Source of the DNA: Apostichopus japonicus
Taxonomy: Eukaryota > Echinodermata > Holothuroidea > Aspidochirotida > Stichopodidae
Assembly (NCBI RefSeq): GCF_037975245.1
Contig: NC_092579.1
Coordinates: forward strand, 19,180,678 to 19,244,677
Length of the DNA: 64,000 bases
Direction of reading: 5' to 3'
Program-made: the position numbers and the translations under genes
The notes under the pieces: generated by a model
Database searches by the model: none
Told to the model about the DNA's origin: nothing
Seen by the model: only the letters and a program-made list of their open reading frames with translations
Shown here: one piece after another, positions 1 to 11,806 of the stretch
How the letters are laid out: each line of letters begins with the position of its first letter
Position numbering within the stretch: position 1 is the first letter of the stretch

Positions 1-636
1 TCAACTCTTTCCTTAACTTTTCAACCTCACTGGAGGGAATGGCACTGTCCTTAACAGAATCTCCTTTTGAGATGTATTCACAGAGTTCTTCGAGGTGTCT
101 TCTTATATCGCTCAGAATCTCACAAGCCCTTTCGCAGACTGTTGTGTCCTCATCTGAAAGCTTCTCAAGTAGAAGATTGAAGAAAGTATGATTATGTAAC
201 ATCTTTATCCAACTCAACTTCTCCAGGACGACATTGTCCTTACTCTCGCCATGACAACAAAGTACTTGGTCTACTTTTGAATCAAGTTTGCAAGGGTAGT
301 TTCCATCACCAAGGCCAGTCTCCATTTCAAATACTGCTGCATACTCTGGGGTATTAGATGAATCCTTCAGAGGCCCATTATTTGGTGTAACCGAAGTGGA
401 TTGGTTCCCATCCACAATGTGGACTGACTCTCGAATATGCTCCACAGGAATAGTTTCACCCTTTCCACAGTCAGTCTTTGTTGTCAAGCCCGAAGTTAAC
501 TGTAATCCAGGAACGATAGCCGTATAAAACTCTCCCCAGAATTCCAATGCTGATAATTTCACTTCCCAGTCAAAATCTCTTGTTGCCGTGACAACAGCTA
601 AGAAAACCACTTCTGCAATTGTTGAACACTGGTCAA
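1..636 (-). CDS. brat1: BRAT1 coding exon 11, truncated by window edge
   Basis: After the acceptor cccttttacag the frame is open for 211 codons to the left edge. It begins with VVTATRDFDWEVKLSALEF, the counterpart of human [20 protein letters not shown]. A poorly conserved polar linker (about 60-70 codons) follows, then the helical HTFFNLLLEKLSDEDTTVCE. The C-terminus and stop lie outside. Confidence 0.85.
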
Positions 637-3600
637 CTGTAAAAGGGCAATGGAAATTAATATCATTAGATGGTGCACATGGATATACAGGTCTATCTAC
701 ATGGAGGCAGATTTAAGTGGAAAATTTCCTAAATTCATAGTTTGCAATCATAGTGCCAGCAACAAGGTAATAATTGAATACACATTTGTCTTCTTTTTTT
801 AGCAGGAAAGCTTAGAATACTATCCAAAATCAGTTACAGCTTGGCCAGCTAGTATCACTACACTCACTGGAGAATACTTCTTTTGTTTTGTACTTCAAAT
901 GCACTGAAAGTAGCATCAATTTTATTATTCACAGCATATACGGTAAGGTAAGGGAGGGGGGTGGGAGAGGGTGGTGAACTATCCATTTTCAACCTCACAC
1001 AAAAAGTTAAAAGTAGCTACTAGCACAACTTTGCATGTAGAAATGTGTGGGGTGGGGGGGGGGGTGGGGGTGCTCTCAGACCCTGTGCATGAGCAGTCAG
1101 CTTCAACAACCCCAGTGCCTCACCCCCTGGTTTATAAAATCCTGGAACCGTCCCTGTGGTACTACACAAATGACCTCACTCATGGTAACTGATACATGAT
1201 TAGATGTCAAACATAATAAAAAAAGTCAAATCAATCAAGGTAAAACAGTCTTTCTTGCTAAAGGAAACATTTTCCCCACTTTATGAGAGGTTTGGGTAAC
1301 TATGTAAAAAATGATACACATGTGGGAAGGTGAGTTTTCACATGCCAAAACCTAATAGTTATTTTGGTAAAGATGAAATTACCTAAGGTAACCCTCCAAT
1401 CTTTATCCGATTCTTGATGTGACAGTACACTGAATCTGATCCAGCCTTCCTTCTTAATCCATGTGCAATACAGACTCATGGCCGCGCGTCTAGCGAATCC
1501 ACCGGAATCGGTCATTATCACCAGGGTGACCTTTCTAGCAATGTCGATCTGCATTGATGATGTAAAAGAGAAGTATAGGACTTATTGAAATGTGAAGATA
1601 AGGAAGCATTAAGACTAATAAGAACAATGTTACAGAGAAGAATGCAATTTACATGAAATGTTTAAGAATAATGACAGGCAGAATTCTAGTCTTTGTATGT
1701 CATAGTCCAAGAAAAACTTCAGTGAAAGCTATAGCTATTCCAGGTTTTGAGATATTCTGCTTTGAAAAATTTTACCCATGGAATTTAAATTTCAGACCGA
1801 AATGTTAAGGTTAACTTGGTGTGAACATTTCTTCAACTCAACCAAAAGATAATTCTTCTAATTTCACATGAACAACAAAGTAGCCTTGAATGACATTCAA
1901 CACCATTTATGGTTGACATATTTGTAATTATTATTTGTATTGTTATTTGTATTATAAAAATACAAGCTGGACTAATAGCACACAACATGTGAGCACTAAT
2001 TTATTCCCCATTTTTTTTCTTACCTTTTCGAGATTTTTATTTTCCATGAGATCATTCAGACATGTCTGGTTACTCATTAAGGTGCTCAGGGCGTTGAGTG
2101 CTGCCTCTCGCACATAACTCTCTTCATCCTCCAACTTATCCCAGATATAATGATGAAGTTTCGTCTTCAGCAACCAGGAATTGACTGAATCTAAAGGGAT
2201 ATAATTAACATTGCAAATTGTATACAAAAAAATCATATTCACTTTGGGGTCTTTGGACTGCAGATAGGGTGGCCAGTGACATTACATCAAAATGGAGGAC
2301 AACCATGGACAAATGACAACTTATGACAAGTAGCACAGTCTGCTAGTCTAGTCACGAACAAAGTTTCAAAGTTTGTAGAAATACCTTCAGTTTGCATATT
2401 AGACAACGTTAAAACTTATGGATTGTAGATCAGATCAAAGTGTACACATATACGTACAGATTTAAGAATGTGTAGCTCTCCCATTCCTTATATGAAACAT
2501 CAACGCAGGTTGCTTAGTTTTGCCCCCCCCCCCACTCACCTGAATAAAATCAAAGGAAGCACAGTCCCCATGAATGACATAACACCTTAGCACCCCCCCC
2601 CCCCCCACCCACCTCCCACATGAGAAATGGTGGTTTCACACCTGATATAGGTATCTTTATTTGATTGTATGTTATCACACTTGACCGTCCACCTTGTGGG
2701 TATGTGATGGCCTCCGATTTATAGAAATATGATGTTTATAATTGTGAAATAAACTCAGGAACAGTAAATGTTACCATGGCAACTGTTAGACCTTTGCTTG
2801 CCTTAGCACTCTAATATTTATCAGGCTTTGTAATAAAAGCTTGCAACTCAATATGGTGCGGTCTGTATCAATGCGGGCACTTTGAAAATTTTCAAAATTT
2901 CATAAGAGAAATTTTTATTCTAGTCAATCAGTTTTGGTCTTTCTAGGTTACTTGGTGGATATTTTACATGGACGATGACTACGAAAATAACAGGACCACC
3001 AACAAATCACGGAAATTGCAGTTTTCTCATCTGCAAAATTTTGTCTGTACCGTTCTGATTCTCTGTCAACGTGCCAATGAATTTAACAGCCGAGTCTCTG
3101 GCTTCCCAGTGTAAACTCATCAGTTGCTTCTCCAAGACATCTTTAGCCTTCTCCATCAGAGGGTCCTTGATTGCATCTCCTCTTTCATACAACAATACAA
3201 ACGTTTTCAGAACCTGAAGGCCTTTGTTCAATACCTAGGTTAATATAAGAAAATAATGCAATGTAGGATAAAGATCTAAAGCTTTTTTATTTCCTCAGTT
3301 TAGAAATTTTTACTCACAAATTTAGATTATCCCCTTAAAAAAAAGACTTTGATATGATGGTAATAACCATGTAAAGAATTAATTAGATATATAAATATAA
3401 TTTACAGTGGCTGCACCAGCCCTGGCAATCTGTGTGGGAGGAGGGGGAGGGCAAGTAGGGGAGAAGGGTAATGGCAAACAATATAACACTGATATTGGGA
3501 GGGGTCTAAGGGGAGGGGGTTTATACAAGTAAACAGTAAAATAACTTAGCTGCAAAATGGTGCTATCAGTTGACAATTCTTCACATATCTAACCTTCCTA

Positions 3601-6600
3601 AAATATTGCAATTATATGGCCAGCACGATTAATTTTTTCGACGTTTGACAAACTGAGCACTGGCGGCTTTGAGCCAATGATACATGTTTGAGCGGTAGAC
3701 TTTAGTAGGCATTGGAAGCTGCTTTTAATGCAAACGATTAGGTTGCTCTATATATTTTGGATAAGTACCAGATCTGGTTAGGGGGCTACTAGGCGGGAAA
3801 GGGGAAAATCTGGGGCATACATGCCTCCTCATTATCCCCCCCCTCCCACATAGTGTCGTCACTGACAGCTTAGCAGAACAAATAGACTACTTAAAGAATA
3901 CTTTAAATTATTTAAATGAACGTACCATATTGCTACAGTCAGATGAAGTAATTAATTCCAGTCCCTGGTGCATTATGGGATGTAAGTGATTCTTGGCACC
4001 TTCTGGAGCTAATGAGTAACAGACCAACCATAAATTATTTTGATTATTACATTGTAGATCAGGGATGGACATAAAGAGTGTCAGTCAAAATTTTTGTACC
4101 CAATCTGCAGGACGCAATGCGATACATTTATATGAACGAAAATGTTACATTATAAATGATTGGGAATAGATCAGAATGTTCTTTATGTGCATTATGTCAA
4201 CCTATTATATTGAAATACCCTAGCACAAGTAGACCATAGGCCCTATATTTATAGAAAACCCCAAAATATCATACTGCTCCCTTTCAGTCTCTCTGTGAAA
4301 TTAATTGCTTTCAGTTTATGATTTATTGTTGAATACAAACATTGCTCCGATATTATGCGGGTCCGTGAGCCACATTAATAGGGTTTTTGAAAACCTTCTT
4401 GTAAGCCCTAAATTTGTTTTGCAATGAGCCCACATTCCACCTTGGCATAGCACGTTGCCCACCTGTGTTATTGATTGCAGTATCAGTCCGTAGTTTACCA
4501 CAGCCGTTACAAAATTATGACACTTTTATTACAGCAATTTCTTATTAAGGAACTACATATGATAACCCTGTTAAATATGTGTGTGTGATCAATTGCAAAG
4601 ATGCAAATGAAGAAATAATACCCACTTTTCTTTAGCAAAGCATCAAGAGTATTCAAAGTCTGTACTGACAACCTGTCGACCAGAGACTTGGAACAGTTTT
4701 GTGACGGTATCCATCCAAGAACGAACTGAATGGCAGTGAGTGCTTCCGATGTCAGTTCTTCAACGAGACACCATGAGTTCTGTCAAAGACAAGAATAGAT
4801 TGTACACTGAATAGCCACATCCAGGTATGAATATATACTTTATATCCCACATTACAATATCATCATTTCTACTGCAGGCTACATTCTAACATGACTGTTA
4901 TCCATCTCCAGGGCATACTTTAGTACTCAAATTTTGTGAATCAATTTCAAAGAATTTTTCCTCTTATCGATATATACTATAGTCCCTGTGTCGGATTCTG
5001 CTATACATCAATACACTTGTATAGTACTGGATTATTGTACCTAGATTTATAGCACAATATATCAACACAAAGATTAATAGATAAATGTTTTATAATGCAG
5101 AATACATATAAAGTATAAACCATACATGCTGTCATAGGTACATTAGGAGGTGATATCACTTTACACCTTCCCAAGTTATTATCTTCCTTTTTATCCTGCT
5201 GAATTTTCCAAGTAAACAAAAAACTGTGTTGTTGCCAATGAAAATTACTGTCAGAATACATAAATATTCAAACACTGATAATTATATAGAGTAACAAGAA
5301 TGATTACAAATGTCACATCTATCACAAGAACAAATGGAATAATGAGTAATAATTGTTACCTGATCTTAATATAGCCTCACATTAAAAAAAAGAAAACAAA
5401 TGTCATTGTAAGTAGCAGGTTTAATACATTAATGGGCGTGTATGCTCCATATCTCCACAGCAACCAACCTCTTGGATTATTTCTTCAATGAAATTCATAG
5501 CACAACGTTTCACAGAATGCAAATCCTGTTTGGTTCTTCCTCCAAAAATAAACCCATCAACGTCTGAGTCATCTGAAGGGAGTTTCAAAGACAAAACCAT
5601 GTCTCTAGTGAGAGAGACAGCAAGTTGCTTTACATCTCTAGAAGAGCACCTTATAAGAAAAAATAGAAAAAACATCAGAAAAATGCAATGGCCATAACAA
5701 ATTAACATCTTACTATAATTTATCTTGCAACTATTGTTGGTGAGAGCAAAAATCCTCAAAGTTATGAGTATATCAACATGAATGCAGTAGATTAAACTTT
5801 GATTATCTGGACAAATAAGGACTGATAGAATAAAATATTAACATTTAGGTTGTTAGACAGAGGCCTGGAAAAAATTATTTCTGCAGTTTCATTTACTGCA
5901 GCAGTGTTTGTGAACCTGAGCTGCACGCACCACCTACCCCCCCCCCCCGACCCCTTGAGGTGTGAGGTGGGACTCCAGTGGTGAAAGAGCTATAGTCGTA
6001 ATTCAGATAACTAAATTAATATCTTCATCCACAGCTGGCCCAAAAGGGGTGTACGAAAGAATATCATTAATTGCCAAGTTGTGCAAAAAGTCAGGAAAAA
6101 TGTACTTGTTACTGTAATGGACCATATTCCACAGTGTGTTTCTTATTGATATAGACAGTACTGTAAGTGCTTCAGAATTAACTCCTACATTTCCTTTTCA
6201 AAAAGCAGACTTACTCGTTCCTATGCACTCTTGTACATAAACCTAGAAGAGGTGTCATCATCTGAAAAGCATTCCTCCAGTTGGAACGATCTTTAATGAG
6301 TGTCCGAACGACTCCATCAACTGACTTGATGAGAATATAGCACTCGTCTGTAAGTATATTTGGTCTGTTCAGAAGTAACAGAATTAAAAGCATTAATGTT
6401 TAACATTCCCATTATACAATCAATCTTTTTACTCTCAAATAGTAAAAGATTTCAGTGGCATGATACATCCTGCAAAGCCCATTTTCAAACACGGTTTGAT
6501 AACACATTTTCGTTCAGCAATTCACCAGACACCTGATTTAAACCTAGCTAGCTAGTATTATTTGTAATACATCTCCTGCCAGGTAAATTATTAAAATGTG

Positions 6601-9440
6601 AACACAACAAAACATTGTTCATTTGTCCGACAGCAATAGAGCTGCAGCATATTTAACACCTCAACAAAAGTATGTTACAGTATGTTATACTTATTTTCAA
6701 AAGTGAATATGAACATAACAAATCAGCCAAATCTCTGTATAAAAGAACAAGAATTCGGAAAAGAAACTTACAATCTTGCCAAGTTGTTCAACTGCAAGTG
6801 GATAAGTTCTGTGATGGCCTTTGCTTCAGGTACAGATAAGGATCTCCTTTTCAAGAGTGAGCAACATATCTTAGTGATATTCTTTTTCTCAAACCATATG
6901 GTCGCAGTGACTGGGGACATTCTCAGAAGACAGGTAAGGACTCCGATGACCTTCAGATCGACATCCACAAGATCGCGATTGTCCTCCAACTCTTCACCAC
7001 GAATACAGAGTGTATCTATGGATATGACATTTAAGACTGTCTCACCCCATCGATCCAGAAGTGAATCTATTTCCCTTTCTGAGTCTTGATCTTTGCCTGT
7101 TTGCAAACGTAGTTTAGACGGTCTGCCTTCATTTCTCTCATCTAGTTTTCTTTTTAGTCCTCTCTGTGTATCATTGTAAGCTGCTGAGGAAGAACTGGCT
7201 TCACATTTTTTCACTCCTTGTTCATCGAGGTCACAAGATTTGTCCGACGACTCATCGATCTCCACCGAAAGACGATCATTTGCATGGATTGGATTTCGTT
7301 CCAAAAATGTCTTGATAACGGTCATGAGGATTACCTTCGATAGAAACTTCTCTGCTGTCTTCACGACAAACATGCTCTCGTCTTCAAGAAACTCACAAGC
7401 TTTTAGAAGCATACCTGTCAAAAAAACAAGAAAGAAAAGTAAATGATACACAGAACATTTAAAAAAAAAATTCAAAAGTAATAAAACTTTGCAAAACTGT
7501 TTCAAATGCATACACAGAGCATAATGACTGAAAATATTGGTATTTCCATCAAATATTAAAACTGATACATCAATGTTGAAAATGCAAACAAGAGAGAAAT
7601 AGAACAAAATACTGTACATATCAGCTATCAGTAAAACAAACATTTCTAGTGACGTTGGTGAATTTTCAGCACCTTTCCAAGCTAAAATATCATAGCAATG
7701 TTCCTAGTTTGCTGGGCAATAATCAACTCTCAATTCAAATGGTAACAAAACCGTTGCAAATTTTGGAAACTTTACCGTAGTTTGCAGGTGATTAATACTA
7801 ATCTTGGAACAGGTCAGGGCAATGACAAACATTTTGCAAGTGATAATCAAATCTGCTCTAAAACAATTTCCCCTTTAATAAATGTGCAGTTCCAAAAAGG
7901 TTCAACTTTGCATTACAGGGTAAATTCTTAACCGTCGTCCGAGACAATCAAAACCGTTCAGAATGAGTCTGAGGGACAACCAGACAAAAAGCCTCACATA
8001 ACTACATCTACAGATAGGAATAAAATATTGAGATGGAATTTCTAAAGCTGTGGAATATTTCTTAGACTACCCAGCAAGCACCATAATTTCTTCTCAAAGA
8101 AAAGTATGAGATCAAACCTCCTTTCTCAAGTACGGGAATCCATTTTGGCATATCTAGCAATTCAATCGCAGTCAAACTCCACAGGTACTTCACACCTGCA
8201 TCAACGTCACCCAGTAGAATGTGCATGTTTACTAGAAGGTAAGTGCCAAAATCTAGTAGGTCTTTCAAAATTTCATCGCTAGATTTCTTGCCGCAAAATT
8301 GTCTTTCATCATCATGCGTCGGTTTCTCGCTTAACTTGTTGGTCCATGACTGACGAGCTCTGGTTTCATCTTCCGGCAAGGAGGTAGACATCCAAAATGG
8401 CTTCCAATCTAAATCCTTCTTGGCCACATCCAAAAAATCGCCAGCTTTTATGAATTTATTGAAGCTCTTTGCTAAGCAGGAGAGCAGTTTAAGTGATATG
8501 CAGATACCAGATGGGTGGCAGCCTTCTTCGATAACTGAAAACCCTTGCAATATCTGCCATGTTTGAGACTTCAGGATCTGACAGAGCTTGTCTGTAGATG
8601 AGTAGAGGAAGAACATGAAACTAGATTCAAATTTCATAATACAAAGTGGCTATTATTACGACTAGTCGTAAGAATAATTTCCGACTACGCATGCGCAGTT
8701 GCTATTTTTATGACCAGTAGTACTATTTTTCCGACGTTGAGTAACAATAATTCCCGGTTAGGGTTAGAGTTAGGGTTAGGATTGAGGTTTAGGGTTATGT
8801 TTAGGGTTAGGGTTACCCCTACTACATGCGCAGTTGCTTTATTTACTTTACTGCGCTTGAATTCGCCTTTGTTGTAAGAATAGTTTATAAATAATTGTTA
8901 CGACTAGTCGTAAGAATAGCCACGGCCTTCATAATATATCTGACCAATCTAACTTTTGTACAATTAAATTAGATAATAAATGACATCATAGTATAACGAA
9001 TGCTTCAATATTTCTTTCATTATTATAAGAGAGCTTATACATAGCAAGCTGGACAAAACATTATCATTCATGGAAATTAAGAGAAGCTTCACTTTGTTCA
9101 AGTTCATTTCAGTTGCTTTTGATATTTCCAAAAACAGTGACAAAATCCTAGCATCTCACAAGAACTTTTCAATGAATCTTTTGCTCTACTAAACAGCAAT
9201 TTAGAAATCTTTAGTGTCACATCAGAACAATTACCATGTTATTTTAAACATAATAGGGATCTGCATTAAAATACCTCTATCTTTGAGAGATTTTTCAAAC
9301 CAAGACATGAGTTTCTCCACACAGGTGTCATCTCTGATTGCACAGGCCTGCTTGTCCAGCGACAGTTCAAATACTTGAGGAAGCAGCTCTAGCGATCTCT
9401 GAAAGTCTTCGTTGAAAATTTCATTCATTGCAGCGGATTT
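1..9440 (-). CDS. brat1: BRAT1 orthologue (HEAT-repeat ATM activator / Integrator partner), 11 coding exons, 3' end outside window
   Basis: Coding exons, 5' to 3' on the minus strand: 9428-9275, 8591-8118, 7414-6772, 6364-6215, 5649-5469, 4779-4626, 4008-3926, 3234-3051, 2190-2024, 1548-1383, 636-1. Every junction keeps frame and has GT-AG borders. About 997 residues are visible and the frame is still open at position 1, so the protein is longer than human BRAT1 (821 aa). Identity rests on the N-terminus (IRDDTCVEKLMSWFEK, where human BRAT1 has a near-identical DDTCLEKLLDWFK segment) and on HEAT-like helices: HWEARDSAVKF in exon 8, EDEESYVREAALNAL in exon 9, RDFDWEVKLSALEF in exon 11. In vertebrates BRAT1 binds ATM/BRCA1 and the INTS9-INTS11 module; that role here is by homology. 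The donors of exons 5 (gttggt), 6 (gtgggt) and 8 (gtacag) are weak and were chosen by phase and alignment. Confidence 0.88.
1383..1548 (-). CDS. brat1: BRAT1 coding exon 10
   Basis: Acceptor catcaatgcag, donor gtaatt (phase 1). It encodes DSGGFARRAAMSLYCTWIKK, which lines up with human [20 protein letters not shown]. Confidence 0.86.
2024..2190 (-). CDS. brat1: BRAT1 coding exon 9
   Basis: Acceptor tatatccctttag, donor gtaaga. It encodes WDKLEDEESYVREAALNAL, matching the human LLQDPESYVRASAVTAM HEAT helix, one of the clearest BRAT1 signatures in the window. Confidence 0.86.
3051..3234 (-). CDS. brat1: BRAT1 coding exon 8
   Basis: Acceptor ttaacctag, phase 0. It encodes VLNKGLQVLKTFVLLYERGD, which lines up with the human VLKKAFQATLRWLL region, then HWEARDSAVKFIGTLTENQN, which lines up with CWEVRDSALEFLTQL. 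Using the gtacag donor (phase 1) gives a human-like spacing to the next exon. An alternative gtgatt donor 11 codons later would break phase. Confidence 0.8.
3926..4008 (-). CDS. brat1: BRAT1 coding exon 7 (short)
   Basis: An 83-base exon bounded by a ttactcattag acceptor and a gtacgt donor. Of the three frames only the one fitting the exon 6 phase is open; it encodes 27 codons (PEGAKNHLHPIMHQGLELI...). Found from splice signals and frame logic. Confidence 0.75.
4626..4779 (-). CDS. brat1: BRAT1 coding exon 6
   Basis: Acceptor ctttgacag. It encodes NSWCLVEELTSEALTAIQF and then VDRLSVQTLNTLDALLKK, two helices of a HEAT repeat. The donor is gtgggt (phase 1), preferred over gtatta three bases away because only phase 1 joins exon 7 in an open frame. 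Confidence 0.78.
5469..5649 (-). CDS. brat1: BRAT1 coding exon 5
   Basis: Acceptor tttcttataag; the probable donor is gttggt after EEIIQE. It is weak but is the option that gives phase 0 to match exon 6. It encodes CSSRDVKQLAVSLTRDM and the polar stretch SDDSDVDGF. Read-through into the intron would add about 17 codons before a stop. Confidence 0.75.
6215..6364 (-). CDS. brat1: BRAT1 coding exon 4
   Basis: Acceptor cttctgaacag, donor gtaagt. It encodes 49 complete codons (DECYILIKSVDGVVRTL...MMTPLLGLCTRVH), a pair of amphipathic helices of HEAT type. Phase 2 at both ends matches its neighbours. Confidence 0.82.
6772..7414 (-). CDS. brat1: BRAT1 coding exon 3, with a charged insertion
   Basis: Acceptor ttgacag, donor gtaagt (phase 2 out). 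After a helical start (MLLKACEFLEDESMFVV) comes an acidic/serine-rich and then basic stretch, about residues 255-320 of the protein, containing GLKRKLDERNEGRPSKLR, which resembles a bipartite nuclear localisation signal. Helical HEAT-like sequence resumes before the donor. Confidence 0.85.
8118..8591 (-). CDS. brat1: BRAT1 coding exon 2
   Basis: Acceptor ctactcatctacag, phase 1 in; donor gtttga, phase 1 out. It encodes an alpha-helical HEAT-like segment, leucine-rich at both ends (KLCQILKSQTWQIL, YLWSLTAIELLDM), with a polar stretch between that looks like a loop insertion relative to human BRAT1. Confidence 0.85.
8642..8927. mobile_element. MITE-like inverted-repeat element with internal TTAGGG repeats
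   Basis: Both ends carry GTGGCTATT followed by the palindrome TTACGACTAGTCGTAA, in inverted orientation, with homology extending through an AATAATTT-like stretch. The element is flanked by a 9 bp direct repeat, ttcataata (8633-8641 and 8928-8936), a probable target-site duplication. The outermost 4 bases on each side do not pair (CAAA versus GGCC). There is no ORF. The centre (about 8757-8816) is a degenerate run of TTAGGG units, and the subterminal motif atgcgcagttgct occurs in both halves. A 9 bp duplication would suit a Mutator-like origin, which is inference. Confidence 0.7.
8757..8816 (+). repeat. Interstitial telomere-like TTAGGG array
   Basis: About nine TTAGGG-type units, several with one-base changes (gttaga, ttagga, tttaggg). 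TTAGGG is the usual telomere unit of deuterostomes, but here it sits mid-intron inside a transposable element, so it does not mark a chromosome end. Confidence 0.85.
9275..9440 (-). CDS. brat1: BRAT1 coding exon 1 (start codon at 9428)
   Basis: The exon follows a polypyrimidine-AG acceptor (ctctttgtctcttcag), so 12 bases of 5' UTR precede the ATG and at least one noncoding exon must lie upstream, to the right. It encodes 51 codons plus one base, including the BRAT1 signature DDTCVEKLMSWFEK, and ends at a gtattt donor in phase 1. An in-frame ATG further upstream (MNHVV) lies in the presumed intron and is not used. Confidence 0.85.
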
Positions 9441-10337
9441 CTGAAGAGACAAAGAGTGAGGATGACTTACAACATGGTTCAAGAGTGTTCTTAAGAATAC
9501 ACAACAGAATACATCCCTTAGAATCTGGATATTTGGAACACAGTTTCACTGAATTAATGAAAAAGAACATTTAACATACATTTTCTCTCTTCTTCTTTTT
9601 TTTTAAAAGTAGATTACTGCAGATGGTTGTGTCTGTCAAAATATCTTCTTCTCTCATTATTTGCAAGCACATTAATATGTTGTTTTCATGTACTAATTGA
9701 TTTAAAATCTATCACATGTACTTAGTAAGGCTACTGTAACGTTAGGCCTATAGCGGCAGCAGTTACACGAAATTCGTTTTCAGTTGAATGTTATGAAAAG
9801 TTTTTCATCGAACCAAGAAAATCAATGCCAAACGACTTGATCTTTTGGAGACAAACGCGACACACCATTTGCATTCCGTTATATCAAAAGTATTTTACAA
9901 TCTCAGCTAGCTATTCACAATCACAATTCACGTGTACTTTCTTGCTTGCTGTACTGAGCTTGCGGCCAAAACATACCAAAATATTATGGTGGCGTATAAA
10001 CAACATACATGCGAAAAAGTGAACAAATTACGGTGGCCCAGTTAGGACATAAGAAATTATGATACCCAATGAATTTCCGAATGTCCAAAAATTTTGGCGC
10101 ATTGTAATTTGGCCGGTAAGTCTGTTGTTGTGTATGTAGCTACAAAGATCGAATGCTTGCCGGTGCTATAACAATAAAATTCGTTTGCCAAAATGAGTAA
10201 AATTCTTGTATATGGCACCTCTAGACATCAGGACATACAGCAATTCTCTGTTGGTCTCTCTCTCTTTGGACAGGATTTCTGGGTATTAGGGCACTGAACT
10301 ATATTTAAGACATAAGGAATTGTACGAAATCATCTGA
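9441..10337. other. Upstream region of BRAT1
   Basis: Should contain the BRAT1 promoter and a noncoding first exon, which I could not place. The sequence is AT-rich and includes ttaggcctat (near 9746). Short ORFs here show no domain or codon signal. Confidence 0.4.
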
Positions 10338-11270
10338 TTTAATTTCATTAAAAAATAAAGTCCTTAGTATGGAAATATTAAATCTATAGTTTTATAATGG
10401 GCCCCGACTTCTGCTTGAAGGGTTCATTTTGGTGATTCGTTGGTACATTACCATGGACTGGATGCCTCATTCCTATTTTGATAGGCCTCATTAAAGGGCA
10501 GATCATAAAAGAAGAGGCCCATCTGGATATCTAGATGAAAAAAGCCATTGAAGCTAATGAGTATACAATGTGCCTGTTCAGTTTAATGCATGCATGTTTT
10601 ATATCAATACTAGTGGTTAAGCCATCTTACTGCTGGCTTGAGGGAATGAGTAGTTCTTTTCTCAGTAGGCCTACTTGTCAATGATCCCCCCTGGACTTTG
10701 ACTGTTTTGCCACTGATATATTGCCCTAACTTGAGTTTCTTGAAATTTGAGCATGTGTGACCATTATCATTTTATCATTATCATTTTATTTAATTTCATT
10801 AAAACATCAAGTAGTTAAGTACTATCAATTAAATTTACTATGTAATTCTACAGTGGGCCCAACTTCTGATTGAAGGGTCCAGTTTGGTGATTCGTTGGTA
10901 CATTACGGGACTGGATGTCTCATTACTATTTTGATGAGCCTTACTAAAGGACATATCATTAAAGCAGACGCCCATTTGGATAGCTAGATGAAAAAAGCCA
11001 TGGGAGCTAATGGGTACAATGGACCATGTACTGTTTACTGCCTGCATATTTTATATCAATAACTAGTGGTTATGCCATCATACTGCTGGCTTGGTCAATG
11101 AGTAAATGGGTGGTAACTTTCTTGGTCCTTGTCACCCATCCCCCTCCTTGCCTTCGCCGGTTTTGCCACTGGTTAATGGCCCTAACGTGAGTCAGCCTAC
11201 TTTGAGAGTGGCAGTAAAATGCTTCTTGAGCCTGTGTGACCATTATCTGACATTCTAGCATATTTGGGGG
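10338..11270. repeat. Diverged tandem duplication, two ~450-480 bp units
   Basis: Unit 1 (10338-10788) and unit 2 (10789-11270) share, in order: tttaatttcattaaaa, gggccc..acttctg, tggtgattcgttggtacatt, ggatg.ctcatt.ctattt, gatgaaaaaagcca, ttttatatcaata, tactgctggctt, ttttgccactg, and gtgtgaccattatc. Indels separate the units. There is no ORF in common, so this is probably a noncoding repeat or an old transposon-derived duplication. Confidence 0.8.
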
Positions 11271-11779
11271 CAATACTGATGACCTATAAGTTTTTTCCCT
11301 AATTTAATTTGTTCAGACTTTTTCAATAGCACATTGTATGGAACCATGAAGGGACCTCATGAAGGGACCTACAGATTGATTTCAAAGTCAAATATGTACT
11401 TCAAAAGTTGTTCAGTGTGGTAGTTATTGTAATACTATCATTTTGGGGTTGGTTTTTCTTGATAGATTAAAAGTTATAGCTACAAAGGCAGCCTATAGTA
11501 GAGGGATGCAACAGACTCAGCATCATCAAATTAAAAGTTTCCACATGCTTCAGAGTCTAACATAGATCAGCAACAAGAGAGAATAATTACCTTAAGTACA
11601 TCGTTTCGTATATAGCAACCCACTGTACTGCATGGTCATTCTTAACTTCATCATAAAAATTATCTCTCCCTACTCCTTATACTCTGTTACTGCACCACAA
11701 TAAAAAAAAAATGCCAAAATAACAAAAAGAAAACGAAAATACTGAAAGATTAAATAAAACGAGGAACTTTTTTTTTTTT
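11271..11779. other. Intergenic AT-rich sequence
   Basis: No gene or clear repeat seen. It ends in A-rich sequence and a T-run (about 11769-11783) just before the retrotransposon begins. Confidence 0.5.
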
Positions 11780-11806
11780 TTTAATATCAATGTTTCTTAT
11801 TCATAA

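Larger units (their letters stand above)
637..9274 (-). other. BRAT1 introns 1-10
   Basis: AT-rich introns of about 0.4-1.4 kb. Contents seen: G/C homopolymer runs near 1050, 2525, 2597 and 5940 in introns 8 to 10 and intron 4, and a C/T-rich stretch near 3430-3530. Intron 1 (8592-9274) contains the TTAGGG-bearing inverted-repeat element described separately. Nothing else coding was found in them. Confidence 0.7.

Noticed and set aside
6682-7446. Plus-strand ORFs of 135 and 68 codons
   Set aside because: Antisense to BRAT1 exon 3, which has clear splice sites and a conserved frame.
8757-8816. TTAGGG repeats as a chromosome end
   Set aside because: Short, degenerate, mid-intron and inside an inverted-repeat element with ordinary gene sequence on both sides.
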